From positions 558,001 through 622,000 of the forward strand of contig NZ_CAJFCL010000003.1 in the NCBI RefSeq assembly GCF_904063065.1: a stretch of 64,000 nt of DNA, in the 5' to 3' direction. The translations under genes were made by a program, and so were the position numbers. Of this stretch, positions 49,163 through 57,364 are shown piece after piece. The notes under the pieces are model-generated. The model saw only the letters and a program-made list of their open reading frames with translations. It had not been told where the DNA came from and made no database searches. How positions within the stretch are numbered: the first letter of the stretch is position 1; every line of letters starts with the position of its first letter. Source of the stretch: Pseudomonas paraversuta. GTDB lineage: Bacteria > Pseudomonadota > Gammaproteobacteria > Pseudomonadales > Pseudomonadaceae.

Positions 49163-49208
49163 GGGCCGATAGCAGCCTGTCGCGAGGGACTACAATCGGC
49201 CAGAAGCA
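49162..49208. repeat. Dispersed palindromic repeat, copy A
   Basis: GGGCCGATAGCAGCCTG ... ACTACAATCGGCCAGAAGC. It shares its centre with the copies at 50691, 57505 and 62711; the left arm is shortened here by fusion with the preceding hairpin. Confidence 0.8.
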
Positions 49209-49420
49209 GCCGCTCAAAGGCGTCCAGGAAAGTCGGGGCAATTCATCCTGAGCGGATCCATCCGATTAAATGATGAGTAGCGCCCTCATCGCTTAAGGCT
49301 TTGTGTTGGCACTCCCGAACCGACTCGACCAGAGACTCAGCCTCTAGCCACAAACGTACCGCCACTTCTGTGGAGACTTGAGAATTTCGCCCCCCTGTTA
49401 GTTAGTCAAGGCCGTTTAGG

Positions 49421-49573
49421 TCGCTTCGCACACAGTACCTGCCGTGGAGATTTTGTCGACAGCCCGGAATAGGGAATCGCCGAACTTTATAGAACTTCAT
49501 AAGCAGTATCGTCATTCATAAATTTAGTGCGACAGACAGGAGTCTCCCACGGCAGGTACTGTGTGCTAAGCGA
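49421..49573. repeat. MITE-like element with ~30-bp terminal inverted repeats
   Basis: The left end, TCGCTTCGCACACAGTACCT onward (49421-49450), and the right end (49543-49573), in reverse complement TCGCTTAGCACACAGTACCT onward, agree apart from one substitution and one indel. They enclose ~92 bp with no gene. Size and structure suggest a miniature inverted-repeat element or the joined ends of a decayed transposon. Confidence 0.6.
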
Positions 49574-49767
49574 AACTTCCTCACTCTCTCGAACAAGAAA
49601 TAAATTGCAACAAAGACCTGTTGAAATATTCTAAACACCAAGAAGCCAATATTTACCGACCAAAAAGGAGAAGCCTTGCCTTTTATAGCTGGATGGAAAC
49701 CCAGTTCAATAAAACCACACCCAATGGTAACGTATGCTTTCGCATTGCTCAGAACAAGAAAAAACAT
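49516..49767 (-). CDS. Possible small membrane protein reading into the inverted repeat
   Basis: About 83 residues from an ATG (a TTG six bases earlier is also possible). The N-terminus and centre are hydrophobic (MFFLVLSNAKAYVTIGCG, IGFLVFRIFQQVFVAIYFLF). Its last ~20 codons lie in the right terminal inverted repeat, so the natural C-terminus may have been replaced by the insertion. No clear ribosome-binding site. It is AT-rich. Confidence 0.3.
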   Translation of the reverse strand: MFFLVLSNAKAYVTIGCGFIELGFHPAIKGKASPFWSVNIGFLVFRIFQQVFVAIYFLFERVRKFRLAHSTCRGRLLSVALNL

Positions 49768-49801
49768 GAGCAAACTTGTTGATTGAATAAAGGATTAACG
49801 A

Positions 49802-50101
49802 ATGACTATCGAGCGAGAGATTTTCTCGGCCCTTATCGCGCAGAACGCATTTCAAGGTGAAAAACCAAGCGTACAGAGCTTCGCCCAGCTAGCGGTAGAC
49901 AAGGGATTTAGAGCACTTTCGTCAAGGCAGCAAGCGGTGGTAAACCCCTTCCTGAAAAAACAATGCGAGGGGATAAAACAACCAAATGAAAAACATAACA
50001 ACTGCAAAAATAGTATAGGCGGTCGTGATTTGGTTACAGCGCTTGAGAATTCCGAAAGTTATAAGGGATGGCGCTGCGAGAGCTGCCGAAGCGCAGTTTA
50101 A
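49802..50101 (+). CDS. Small hypothetical protein with C-terminal cysteine motif
   Basis: 99 residues from an ATG with AAAGGA upstream. The body is hydrophilic (EREIFSALIAQNAFQGEKPS, FRALSSRQQAVVNPFLKKQC). The C-terminal third has Cys at CEG, NCKN and WRCESCRS, so a small zinc-binding site is possible. Family not recognised. The low GC content differs from the core genes. Confidence 0.6.
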   Translation: MTIEREIFSALIAQNAFQGEKPSVQSFAQLAVDKGFRALSSRQQAVVNPFLKKQCEGIKQPNEKHNNCKNSIGGRDLVTALENSESYKGWRCESCRSAV

Positions 50102-50190
50102 AAACAATAAAGCAACACAAGAGAGTAGCGACCCAGGACTCTACAAAAACAAAAACACTATTGCTCTCGCTACTCCTGAATATTACTGCA

Positions 50191-50227
50191 GCAGGCCATC
50201 ATGGCCTGCTCGCAGGTCTTTATTTTC
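50191..50227 (+). terminator. Probable terminator after the small hypothetical gene
   Basis: GCAGGCCA-TCA-TGGCCTGC is a perfect 8-bp stem; a T-rich run (TTTATTTTCTTT) follows eight bases later. An outer pair GAGTAGCGA (50123-50131) / TCGCTACTC (50167-50175) precedes it. It overlaps the start of the 49-codon frame at 50201, so at most one of the two readings may matter in vivo. Confidence 0.4.
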
Positions 50228-50350
50228 TTTAAGCCCTATCAGCCCACCATCAAAACGCTGCTCACTCGTCACTCATTTGAGCGCTTCGAAAAAATAGTGC
50301 ACGATGCAGCCAAATTTTTCTGCGCATCTAATTTTCCAGAGAGAAAATAG
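50201..50350 (+). CDS. Possible 49-residue peptide coupled to the next small gene
   Basis: The frame reads MACSQVFIFFKPYQPTIK then TLLTRHSFERFEKIVHDA and ends AKFFCASNFPERK. Its TAG overlaps the GTG of the next frame (TAGTG), the usual sign of translational coupling. There is no ribosome-binding site because the start lies in a hairpin, so it could instead be the end of a longer lost gene. Confidence 0.3.
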   Translation: MACSQVFIFFKPYQPTIKTLLTRHSFERFEKIVHDAAKFFCASNFPERK

Positions 50351-50544
50351 TGCCCATATATCAGGTAGTACTACTGTTTGTTTTCGGTATCGCAACACTC
50401 TGGTTGGGCTGCCAGTTGGATAAGAAGAACCGTCAAAATGAACTGGCCGCAAAAGACAAAGCGAAACCCGGGCCTTTTAGGGGCGCTGGCAGACATCCCT
50501 GGTATACGTCTGCACCGCTCTCAAGGCTGCTTGGTCGGCAATGA
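50350..50544 (+). CDS. Possible small single-pass membrane protein
   Basis: 64 residues from a GTG: a hydrophobic segment (YQVVLLFVFGIATLWLGC, residues 4-21) followed by a basic, charged tail (DKKNRQNELAAKDKAKPG). It is coupled to the frame before it by TAGTG. No family recognised; the C-terminal 20 residues look random and may follow a frameshift. Confidence 0.35.
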   Translation: MPIYQVVLLFVFGIATLWLGCQLDKKNRQNELAAKDKAKPGPFRGAGRHPWYTSAPLSRLLGRQ

Positions 50545-50690
50545 TCCCTGTCCTGATATCGAAAACCGTTAGAAAAATAAATGTGTCCCCTTTTCATAGG
50601 ACGCCACCTCTCACTCAAGTGCGTAGATCAAGCCGGCATATTGCGCTGTCCGCACTACTGCAAAACGGTAGCTGAACTCGTATCTTAACT

Positions 50691-50748
50691 GTCCGCTATT
50701 GGCCGATAGCAGCCTGTCGCGAAGGACTACAATCGGCCAGAAGCGGAC
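50691..50748. repeat. Dispersed palindromic repeat, copy B (most complete)
   Basis: Outer arms GTCCGCTATTGGCCGAT and ATCGGCCAGAAGCGGAC are inverted repeats of ~17 bp with two mismatches, enclosing AGCAGCCTGTCGCGAAGG. Confidence 0.85.
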
Positions 50749-50797
50749 CTTGGACAAACACCGTTCAAGCCGAATGGTTAATTCGACTTCACTGTCA

Positions 50798-51826
50798 TCA
50801 CTTCAAATTACTCTGGAAAAAGCTCGCCAGTTTTTCAAAAGGAATGAGATCGACGCGATCATAAAGGTCAACATGGCCAGCGCCAGGAATGATGACGAGC
50901 TCCTTGGGTTGACCCGCAAGCTTGTAAGCTTCTTCGCTGAACTCTCTGGAGTGGGCATCGGCTCCGGCAATGAATAGCATCGGACGAGGTGAAATCGTCT
51001 CGATGTCATTGAAAGGGTAGAAGTTCATGAATTTGATGTTGCTAGTAAGCGTTGGGTGCGTGGTCAGCTCTCTGGACGAGCTGGCTGGTGTGTATTCGCC
51101 ACGGGGTGTGCGATAGAAATCATAGAACTCACGCTGAATCGGGTGAGTATTTTCGTCCAGTTGGTGGACCGTGCCGCTGGTGTAGAGCGTTTCACCGCCG
51201 GTGAACTCTACATACCGCTGCTGTGCGGCTTGCGCGATGGTCTCTTTGCGCTGCTCAAGCGTCTGCCCATGCTTCAAGCCGTTACGATTGGCTGCGCCCA
51301 TGTCATACATGCTGACCGTTGCGATGGCTTTCATGCGTGGATCGATCTTGGCTGCGCTGATAACAAAGCTGCCGCTCCCGCAGATGCCGAGTGCGCCTAT
51401 CCGCTCTTTATCGATAAAAGGCCGGGTGCCAAGAAAATCCACCGCGGCACTGAAGTCTTCGGCATAAATATCCGGCGAAACTGCATTGCGTGGCAGCCCC
51501 TCGCTTTCGCCCCAGAATGAAAGATCCAGTGACAGTGTCACAAAGCCCTTTTCTGCCAGTTTAGTGGCATACAGATTAGCGCTTTGCTCCTTGACCGCGC
51601 CCATCGGGTGACCAACAACAATCGCAGGACTTCTGGTGTTGGCGTCAAGGCTTTTGGGGACAAAGAGATTACCCGACACGTTCATCTGGTACTGATTTTT
51701 GAAATTGACCTTCTGCACTGTCACTTTGTCGCTGGTATAGAAATTATCCGCGCCTCTGGACATATCGGCTCCTGTTGCTGAGAGTGAACTGACAAGAAGG
51801 GTGAGTAAAACCATGAGCTTTTTCAT
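50798..51826 (-). CDS. Secreted alpha/beta hydrolase (dienelactone-hydrolase-like)
   Basis: 342 residues from an ATG with AGGG upstream. A signal peptide ends near SLSATG-AD (residue ~20). The oxyanion region is VVGHPMGAVKEQ. The nucleophile elbow is LGICGSGSF, so the nucleophile position holds cysteine 149 rather than serine, as in dienelactone hydrolases. An aspartate in FIAGADAHS and a histidine in GAGHVDLYD complete a triad. It is the last of three minus-strand genes (MFS, cyclophilin-like, hydrolase) divergent from a LysR gene. Substrate unknown. Confidence 0.83.
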   Translation of the reverse strand: MKKLMVLLTLLVSSLSATGADMSRGADNFYTSDKVTVQKVNFKNQYQMNVSGNLFVPKSLDANTRSPAIVVGHPMGAVKEQSANLYATKLAEKGFVTLSLDLSFWGESEGLPRNAVSPDIYAEDFSAAVDFLGTRPFIDKERIGALGICGSGSFVISAAKIDPRMKAIATVSMYDMGAANRNGLKHGQTLEQRKETIAQAAQQRYVEFTGGETLYTSGTVHQLDENTHPIQREFYDFYRTPRGEYTPASSSRELTTHPTLTSNIKFMNFYPFNDIETISPRPMLFIAGADAHSREFSEEAYKLAGQPKELVIIPGAGHVDLYDRVDLIPFEKLASFFQSNLK

Positions 51827-51851
51827 TGGTAGCCCTATCGAAGCAGAGTAG

Positions 51852-52355
51852 TCAGTTTTGGGAGATAGTTACTTTCACGGCATGTCGGCCCAGCACTTGT
51901 GCAAGGTTCGCGTTTTCGTCCACATGTCCAAGGCGTGTGTAAGCGTATGTCGATTCAAAGGTCATATAGAAAACAACCAGGGTGTCATTGCCATACAACA
52001 TCAGATCACCCGCGTGGATCGTTCCCGGCTTGCTCGCATTGGAGGGCAGGGCTGCAGGAAGGCTGGCGTATTTTTCATTGCTGTTGAGATCGTTCATCTC
52101 CAGCGTGAGTGGCAGGAGCGTGGCAAACGTCCGAGCGGCTGCGTTGTCGGCCAAGGTGATGGCGAAGCGTTGTTCGCCGACTGTCATCCACATGGGATAT
52201 TTCTCCGTGATCGAGGACGCCGACGCGGCATCATTCATTAGGATGTAACTGCCAAGCACGAGAGCTGAATACAGCACGCCAGGCCAACCAAATGACCGCT
52301 TGCCCCAGCCTTCGCGCTGCGGGGTATTTGCTGCGGGGTGAATGCTCCCGGTCAT
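51852..52355 (-). CDS. Cyclophilin-like fold protein with N-terminal membrane anchor
   Basis: 167 residues from an ATG with GGAG upstream. A hydrophobic segment at ~25-45 (WPGVLYSALVLGSYILM) is either an anchor or a signal. Residues ~55-165 match the bacterial cyclophilin-like domain: FAITLADNAAARTFATLLPL, GDLMLYGNDTLVVFY and the YTRLGHV strand. Members lack proven isomerase activity. It lies 25 bases upstream of the hydrolase gene and 27 bases after the MFS gene, within one transcription unit. Confidence 0.8.
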   Translation of the reverse strand: MTGSIHPAANTPQREGWGKRSFGWPGVLYSALVLGSYILMNDAASASSITEKYPMWMTVGEQRFAITLADNAAARTFATLLPLTLEMNDLNSNEKYASLPAALPSNASKPGTIHAGDLMLYGNDTLVVFYMTFESTYAYTRLGHVDENANLAQVLGRHAVKVTISQN

Positions 52356-52382
52356 GACCCGTCTCCAGGATCGTTGCGTGGT

Positions 52383-53591
52383 TCAAGCGGTTCGAGCGTG
52401 GGTAGCCGCCAGTACGGTCACTGCGGCACCCAGCAGTAGCACAATTGCACTAGCGACAAACGTGCTCTGATAGCCGTGACTGTCGAACAGTATTCCACCC
52501 ACGGTTGAGCCCAGAGCAATGGACAGTTGAATCACGGCTACCATCAGGCCGCCGCCAGCCTCGGCATTATTCGGCATGGCCTGTGCGATCCAGCTCCACC
52601 AGCCCACCGGGGCCGCAGTCGCCAACAGCCCCCATAAGCCCAGCAGTGCAGCAACAGCGATGAGCGAGTGGCCAAAAGGGATCAGTGCCAGCGCGATCAA
52701 GGCCATCAAGAGCGGAATGACTGTCAACGTCTGGAACAGGCGGCCCCTCAGAACTCGGCCGATGATCAGGGTGCCGATAAAGCCTGCCGCACCGATCACC
52801 AGCAAGATCAACGACAACGTGGATACATCGACGCGCGTTACCGTTTCAAGGAAGGGCCGCAGGTAGGTAAACAGCGCAAACTGCCCCATGAAGAAGGCTG
52901 CGCAACCGGCCATGCCCAGCGCCACGGATCGATTTTTGAACAGTTTGAATACATTTCCGGAGCCTGGTTTGCGCGGTTCCACCGGCATGGGCGGCAGGCT
53001 GATGAGCATCCAGACCAGAGCAATCGCCGCGACGGGTACCACACAGAAAAAAGCCCCGCGCCAGCCAATAATGGAGCCCAGATAACTGCCCAGCGGTGCG
53101 GCAACTACGGTCGCCAGCGCGTTACCGCCATTGAAGATGGCCAATGCCTTCGGCACCTGCGCAGCGGGTACCAGGCGCATGGCCGTCGCCGCGGACATCG
53201 CCCAGAAACCGCCAATGACCACACCGATGAGCGCACGGCCGACCATGTAAGTTTGATAGTCGGGTGCCAGCCCGACGATCAAGCCCGAGACAGCCATCAA
53301 CCCGGCCAGTGCCAACAGCAGCAGCTTGCGATCGAGGGTTCTGGCAAGCCACGAGATCGACAGGCTGGTCAGCACGGCAAATGCCCCGGAAATCGCAATG
53401 CCTTGCCCGGCCATCCCTTCGCTAATCTGAAGATCAACGGCCATCGGCGTCAGCAGGCTGACAGGCATGAATTCAGAAGCGATCAGGGCGAAAACACACA
53501 GCGTCATCGCAAAGACACCGCTCCAGTAGGCAGGCGCCTGGTTGCTTGTTGAAACAGTGCCCATCGGGGCCTCGCGGTTATTCGTATTCAT
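52383..53591 (-). CDS. MFS transporter (sugar-efflux/drug-export type)
   Basis: 402 residues with twelve hydrophobic segments. The DHA1-type pattern is visible: MTLCVFALIASEFMPVSLLT in segment 1, LSISWLARTLDRKLLLLAL (motif A region) and GGFWAMSAATAMRLVP. An internal ATG at 53564 has a better ribosome-binding site (GAGG) and may be the true start. It is first in the three-gene unit and divergent from the LysR gene, so it is probably regulated by it. Likely an exporter. Confidence 0.87.
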   Translation of the reverse strand: MNTNNREAPMGTVSTSNQAPAYWSGVFAMTLCVFALIASEFMPVSLLTPMAVDLQISEGMAGQGIAISGAFAVLTSLSISWLARTLDRKLLLLALAGLMAVSGLIVGLAPDYQTYMVGRALIGVVIGGFWAMSAATAMRLVPAAQVPKALAIFNGGNALATVVAAPLGSYLGSIIGWRGAFFCVVPVAAIALVWMLISLPPMPVEPRKPGSGNVFKLFKNRSVALGMAGCAAFFMGQFALFTYLRPFLETVTRVDVSTLSLILLVIGAAGFIGTLIIGRVLRGRLFQTLTVIPLLMALIALALIPFGHSLIAVAALLGLWGLLATAAPVGWWSWIAQAMPNNAEAGGGLMVAVIQLSIALGSTVGGILFDSHGYQSTFVASAIVLLLGAAVTVLAATHARTA

Positions 53592-53692
53592 AGCGGTAAT
53601 GGTGACGAACGATCACTCCCGGGACTAGCTAATGAATACTTAACAAGGCTATAAGCTGAGCTAATTAATAGCTGTGAAAGGTGCTGCATACC

Positions 53693-54586
53693 ATGGTCAG
53701 AGGAAACCTCAACGATCTGCTTTCATTCGTGACAGTGGCGCGCGAAGGTAGCTTCACCCGTGCCGCCGGGGTACTGGGCGTTACCCAGTCGGCACTGAGC
53801 CAGGCCATCAGTGGTCTGGAAGCGCGCCTGCAAATCAGGTTACTGACGCGCACCACCCGCAGCGTTTCGCCGACTGTCGCGGGCGAGCGACTGCTGCAAG
53901 CAATCGGTAATCGCTTCGATGAAATAGAGGCAGAACTGGATAACCTGACGCAAATGCGCGACAAGCCTGCGGGCACCGTACGCATCACTTGCGGCGATCA
54001 TGTTCTGCGTACCACGTTGCTACCCAAGCTCACCGCGCTGCTCCACGAATTCCCGGACATCAACGTTGAGTTCGACGTGAGTTACGGATTCAGGGACATT
54101 GTGGCGGATCGTTTTGATGCAGGCGTGCGCCTGGGTGACACTATCGACAAAGACATGATCGCAGTCCCGATAGGCCCGCCATTGCGGATGGCTGTTGTCG
54201 CCGTGCCAGGGTACTTTGCCAGCCGTGGCACTCCCGAAAACCCGCGCGACCTGATGAACCATAGCTGTATCAACCAGCGTATGCAGACATCTGGAGGGCT
54301 CTATGTGTGGGACTTTGAGCAGCGCGGCAAGCAGGTAAACGTGCGTGTAGACGGCCAGCTTATTTTCAACACGTCGAGCCATATCGTGGATGCGGCCCTG
54401 GCCGGACTGGGCATTGCGTACCTGCCAGAGGAGGAGTTTGAGCCGCACCTGCGTGAAGGGAGGCTGGAGCGGGTGCTGGAAGATTGGTGCCCACCGTTCT
54501 CTGGCTACTATTTGTATTACCCCAGCCGTCGACAGCCATCTCCCGCCTTCACACTGGTTGCCAACGCATTGCGCAAAGCCGGGTAG
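53693..54586 (+). CDS. LysR family regulator divergent from the MFS unit
   Basis: 297 residues from an ATG (a GTG at 53681 overlaps the AAGG site). The helix-turn-helix is LLSFVTVAREGSFTRAAGVL and VTQSALSQAISGLEARLQIR; the C-terminal effector domain is complete. It is transcribed divergently from the MFS/cyclophilin-like/hydrolase unit with ~100 bases between the starts, which contain the imperfect repeat AGCTGAGCTAATTAATAGCT near 53653-53672. Confidence 0.85.
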   Translation: MVRGNLNDLLSFVTVAREGSFTRAAGVLGVTQSALSQAISGLEARLQIRLLTRTTRSVSPTVAGERLLQAIGNRFDEIEAELDNLTQMRDKPAGTVRITCGDHVLRTTLLPKLTALLHEFPDINVEFDVSYGFRDIVADRFDAGVRLGDTIDKDMIAVPIGPPLRMAVVAVPGYFASRGTPENPRDLMNHSCINQRMQTSGGLYVWDFEQRGKQVNVRVDGQLIFNTSSHIVDAALAGLGIAYLPEEEFEPHLREGRLERVLEDWCPPFSGYYLYYPSRRQPSPAFTLVANALRKAG

Positions 54587-54670
54587 AGAGGGCGCTCTTC
54601 TGGTGTAGATACAGTGGGTCTGAAGTCTGCGCAAGTTGGCCGCAGCTCATGAAACGAAAAGGTAGTGACT

Positions 54671-55717
54671 ATGCATAAAGTAATCCGCACGAAGCGTAAT
54701 CGCGGATGGTTGATTTCTGTCGTTTGCCTCGCCACGGTCATCGTTTTTTTTGTTCTATCCCGTCTTGATACCTATGGTCTGGATCGCAGAGTAAGTGAGC
54801 CTTTTACATTCGAAGCAAATGGACTGCTCCTGGCGGGTACGCTCTGGCTGCCTGACCAAACTGCAACCGCGGCAGTGGTTCTGGTTCACGGTGATGGCCC
54901 ACAAGATCGCACATCGCAGCAGGGTTACGATCCACTCATCAACGCTCTTCTTGATGCAGGCATTGCGGTTGTATCGTGGGATAAACCGGGCATTGGCGAC
55001 TCGCAGGGGAATTGGCTCAATCAGTCGATGACTGACCGCTCTGTTAACGTGCGCAGCGCGATTTCTACCCTGCGCAGCCAGTTGCAAGGGATCCCTGTTG
55101 GTGTTCTTGGGTTTTCGCAAGCCGGTTGGGTCGTGCCCCGCCTTAGGCCCAATGGTGCGGACTTTATTGTACTTGTCGGAGACGCCGTATCTTGGCAACG
55201 GCAAGGAGACTATTACACCAGGCAGCGGTTGCAGCGCACAGGGATGTCTGCGGCTGACATTGAACGGGCGATGGCGGAGATGGCCGAAGCTGACGAACGT
55301 TTGTTTGCCTCTTCGCAAGTGCCGTCAGCAACCCTTCTGGGCGATATGAGCCCGGAGCGGTGGGCTTTTGTGCGACGAAATCTTCACGAAGATGCAACCC
55401 AAGATTTGAAAGAGCTCGAGGTTCCAGTGCTCGCGTTGTGGGGGGCGGACGATCTGAATGTTAATCCTGAGGTCAATGCAGATATTTACCGAAAGACTGT
55501 AGGGGGCAACCATCCCGCCAATCGGATAGAAGTCATACCGGATGCAAGTCATGGACTCCTGAGGGCGGTTCCCTATAACACACAACTAACCAGCGAATGG
55601 CCCTGGCTAACCATGCTGAGATTCCTGATGGAGGGTCGTCATGCCTACGCCCCTGGTGCCCTTGAAACGATAACCGAGTGGGTTCATGCAAGAGCGGGCA
55701 TAACGGAGGCACGCTGA
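54671..55717 (+). CDS. Membrane-anchored alpha/beta hydrolase
   Basis: 348 residues from an ATG with AAAGG upstream (a GTG six bases earlier is possible). One hydrophobic anchor at ~12-30 (WLISVVCLATVIVFFVL) is followed by an alpha/beta hydrolase domain: VVLVHGDGPQDRTS oxyanion loop, nucleophile serine in VLGFSQAGW, acid in LWGADDLNVN and histidine in PDASHGLLR. Substrate unknown. It lies 84 bases after the LysR gene. Confidence 0.8.
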   Translation: MHKVIRTKRNRGWLISVVCLATVIVFFVLSRLDTYGLDRRVSEPFTFEANGLLLAGTLWLPDQTATAAVVLVHGDGPQDRTSQQGYDPLINALLDAGIAVVSWDKPGIGDSQGNWLNQSMTDRSVNVRSAISTLRSQLQGIPVGVLGFSQAGWVVPRLRPNGADFIVLVGDAVSWQRQGDYYTRQRLQRTGMSAADIERAMAEMAEADERLFASSQVPSATLLGDMSPERWAFVRRNLHEDATQDLKELEVPVLALWGADDLNVNPEVNADIYRKTVGGNHPANRIEVIPDASHGLLRAVPYNTQLTSEWPWLTMLRFLMEGRHAYAPGALETITEWVHARAGITEAR

Positions 55718-55752
55718 CCAGCAGATACGCTACTCACTCAGTGTGGGCCTGA

Positions 55753-55860
55753 AGTGAATCGCCCCTGCTTTTGTAAAGTCTTGAGTGACTGCTTCTGGCC
55801 GGGAGTTGCCCTTCGTGATGGGCAGTTATCGACCCATAGCTGCCCGTCGCGGAGGGCCGC
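55753..55860. repeat. Variant of the dispersed palindromic repeat, extended on its left
   Basis: CTGCTTCTGGCCGGGAGTTG ... GTGATGGGCAGTTATCG, with an inner TGCCC/GGGCA hairpin. It is preceded by GAATCGCCCCTGCTTTTGTA, almost the same as the sequence before the copy at 57505. Confidence 0.65.
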
Positions 55861-55875
55861 TATCGTTGTTTCATA

Positions 55876-55927
55876 TGGTGCCCGGAGCCAGAGTCGAACC
55901 GGCACGGTCAAAGAACGAGGGATTTTA
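55876..55927 (-). other. tRNA-Leu 3'-end fragment, putative attachment site
   Basis: Read on the minus strand, this gives TAAAATCCCTCG (3' anticodon-stem side), a variable arm, a full T-arm GCCGG-TTCGACT-CTGGC, the acceptor strand TCCGGGC and ACCA. These are the last ~52 nt of a tRNA-Leu of the GCCCGGA-acceptor type. The 5' half is missing: upstream sits the end of a small gene whose TAA stop overlaps the fragment's first bases. Such 3' duplications are left when an island or prophage integrates into a tRNA gene. Confidence 0.8.
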
Positions 55928-56263
55928 CATCTCACGTATACTGCCATCTGGGAAAAGATACATGCCGTCCATCAAGTATGCAGGTTCACCTTCGCTAGGG
56001 CTAAGGTCTGAATATAAAGATTTCATTTCATGATCAGCCATTTCGTTTGTATGGTTCTTGTACTTGTTATATGCATCAACGTCGTAGTTAAGACTCTCCA
56101 GTTCTTCGCTAGAAGTCGAACCCAAAGACGCCTTCAACGCTTCAATGTCATGAATCCATATCAATCCATTTTTACTGTAATAGATACCTTTGTAGGCGCT
56201 CTCGTCAGGTATCCCCTCATACCCAAGAGCTAGGGCCAACTCGACGCTTTTTTGGTAGTTCAT
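55925..56263 (-). CDS. Small acidic hypothetical protein abutting the tRNA fragment
   Basis: 112 residues from an ATG at 56263 (no good ribosome-binding site; a TTG at 56269 is also open). It is acidic, with no membrane segment: VELALALGYEGIPDESAYKG, YDVDAYNKYKNHTNEMADHE. It looks like a small immunity- or SMI1-type protein in composition but no family can be named. Its stop codon lies in the tRNA-Leu fragment. Confidence 0.55.
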   Translation of the reverse strand: MNYQKSVELALALGYEGIPDESAYKGIYYSKNGLIWIHDIEALKASLGSTSSEELESLNYDVDAYNKYKNHTNEMADHEMKSLYSDLSPSEGEPAYLMDGMYLFPDGSIREM

Positions 56264-56632
56264 TTTCAATTATTCAACCCATCGGTAGATGATTTTTTGA
56301 ACACATAACTGCTATGTCACGTCTCTTGCCGCGATGGACGCTATCTATTTGCCACTAGTTTTTCCACCGGTGGCTCTTAGCTAGACGAGGATGGGCGGCA
56401 CTGGCGAAATGTGTGCCTTGAGAGGTGGTGGGCGTCGAACCGTGATAAGAAAGCGTGGAATGGCCGATTTACTGACTGCCGCGACGGGCCGTGAGCAGTC
56501 GCCGTGCGGGGAGGGGGCGCTTCTTGCCGATTTCTGACTATGAAAGTCGCTCGCGCCGGAACAAATCCACGCGATAACTACGTGGTAGCAGTAGCTTTAA
56601 CAGTTAAAGCGTCCCACGCTTAGTCAGCTGAC
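56264..56632. other. Non-coding gap with small hairpins
   Basis: GCTTTAA-CAG-TTAAAGC (56594-56610) and AAGCGT-CCC-ACGCTT (56607-56621) overlap and may end transcription of the gene to the right. No gene is seen. Confidence 0.4.
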
Positions 56633-57364
56633 CTACGCCAGTGCAGCTTCGTCGACCGCAGCCATCGATTCCATCCGCTTCGTAATTAGCTTAAGCCTGT
56701 CTGAACCCGAAAGATGTTTTCCTGGTGTGGGCAAGGCGGAAGCTGTGGCCTCGCACCAACGTGAATACAAAACGCTGGTATTAGCGAAATCTGCTACTTG
56801 CGCCTTGCGCACCAATGCCCGCTCGATCTGTTCAGCGATAATGGGATTGACTTCGGAGTAAGCAAACTGCGAAGACGGGTGATTAACCACTGCCACAGGC
56901 ACACCACCCGCTAGCGCGGTAACTCGATCTCCGTTTCGTTTGCTGAAGCAGACGATCAACTCTGGTGCCAACACCTCCAAGACTTCAGTAAACGATCGCT
57001 TACTTTTCTCCCAAACTGCGCCCGACGGCGCTTTGCGGATGCTGGGTAAAAACTCTTGGATGAAATTGTAGTAGGCAATGCTATGCCAAAATTCACTCCT
57101 ATCTGCTTTGGAAAAGTGCTTTCTAGCATTCAGGATAGAAGCCATTATTTTGGTGAAATGTGCATGTTGCCGAAGCTTAGCTGTGGCTTGAGGGTGTTTC
57201 TGACCTAAGGCTAGGGCCTTCAATACCTCGGGTGTGACTGTCGGGCGTTCATGTTCTTTGGCCCCATAGTGAGATTCGCAGACAACGAGAATGCGTAGAC
57301 CGTGAATGCCGCGCTCATAGTGGGGGCCGATCCACGGTGCAAAACGGACTGTACTTTTGTTCAT
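56633..57364 (-). CDS. Hypothetical protein resembling the uracil-DNA-glycosylase-like superfamily
   Basis: 243 residues from an ATG with AAGG eight bases upstream. The order of conserved blocks resembles UDG-like proteins: WIGPHYERG and LRILVVCESHYGAKEHE (first strand and loop), FWHSIAYYNFIQEFLPSIR, a strand LIVCFSKRN and VVNHPSSQF near the position of the catalytic-histidine loop. No glycosylase activity should be assumed from this. It is a single gene between repeats. Confidence 0.6.
   Translation of the reverse strand: MNKSTVRFAPWIGPHYERGIHGLRILVVCESHYGAKEHERPTVTPEVLKALALGQKHPQATAKLRQHAHFTKIMASILNARKHFSKADRSEFWHSIAYYNFIQEFLPSIRKAPSGAVWEKSKRSFTEVLEVLAPELIVCFSKRNGDRVTALAGGVPVAVVNHPSSQFAYSEVNPIIAEQIERALVRKAQVADFANTSVLYSRWCEATASALPTPGKHLSGSDRLKLITKRMESMAAVDEAALA

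Noticed and set aside
53653..53672. AGCTGAGCTAATTAATAGCT as a LysR operator
   Set aside because: Symmetry is imperfect and AT-rich; not strong enough to list as its own site.
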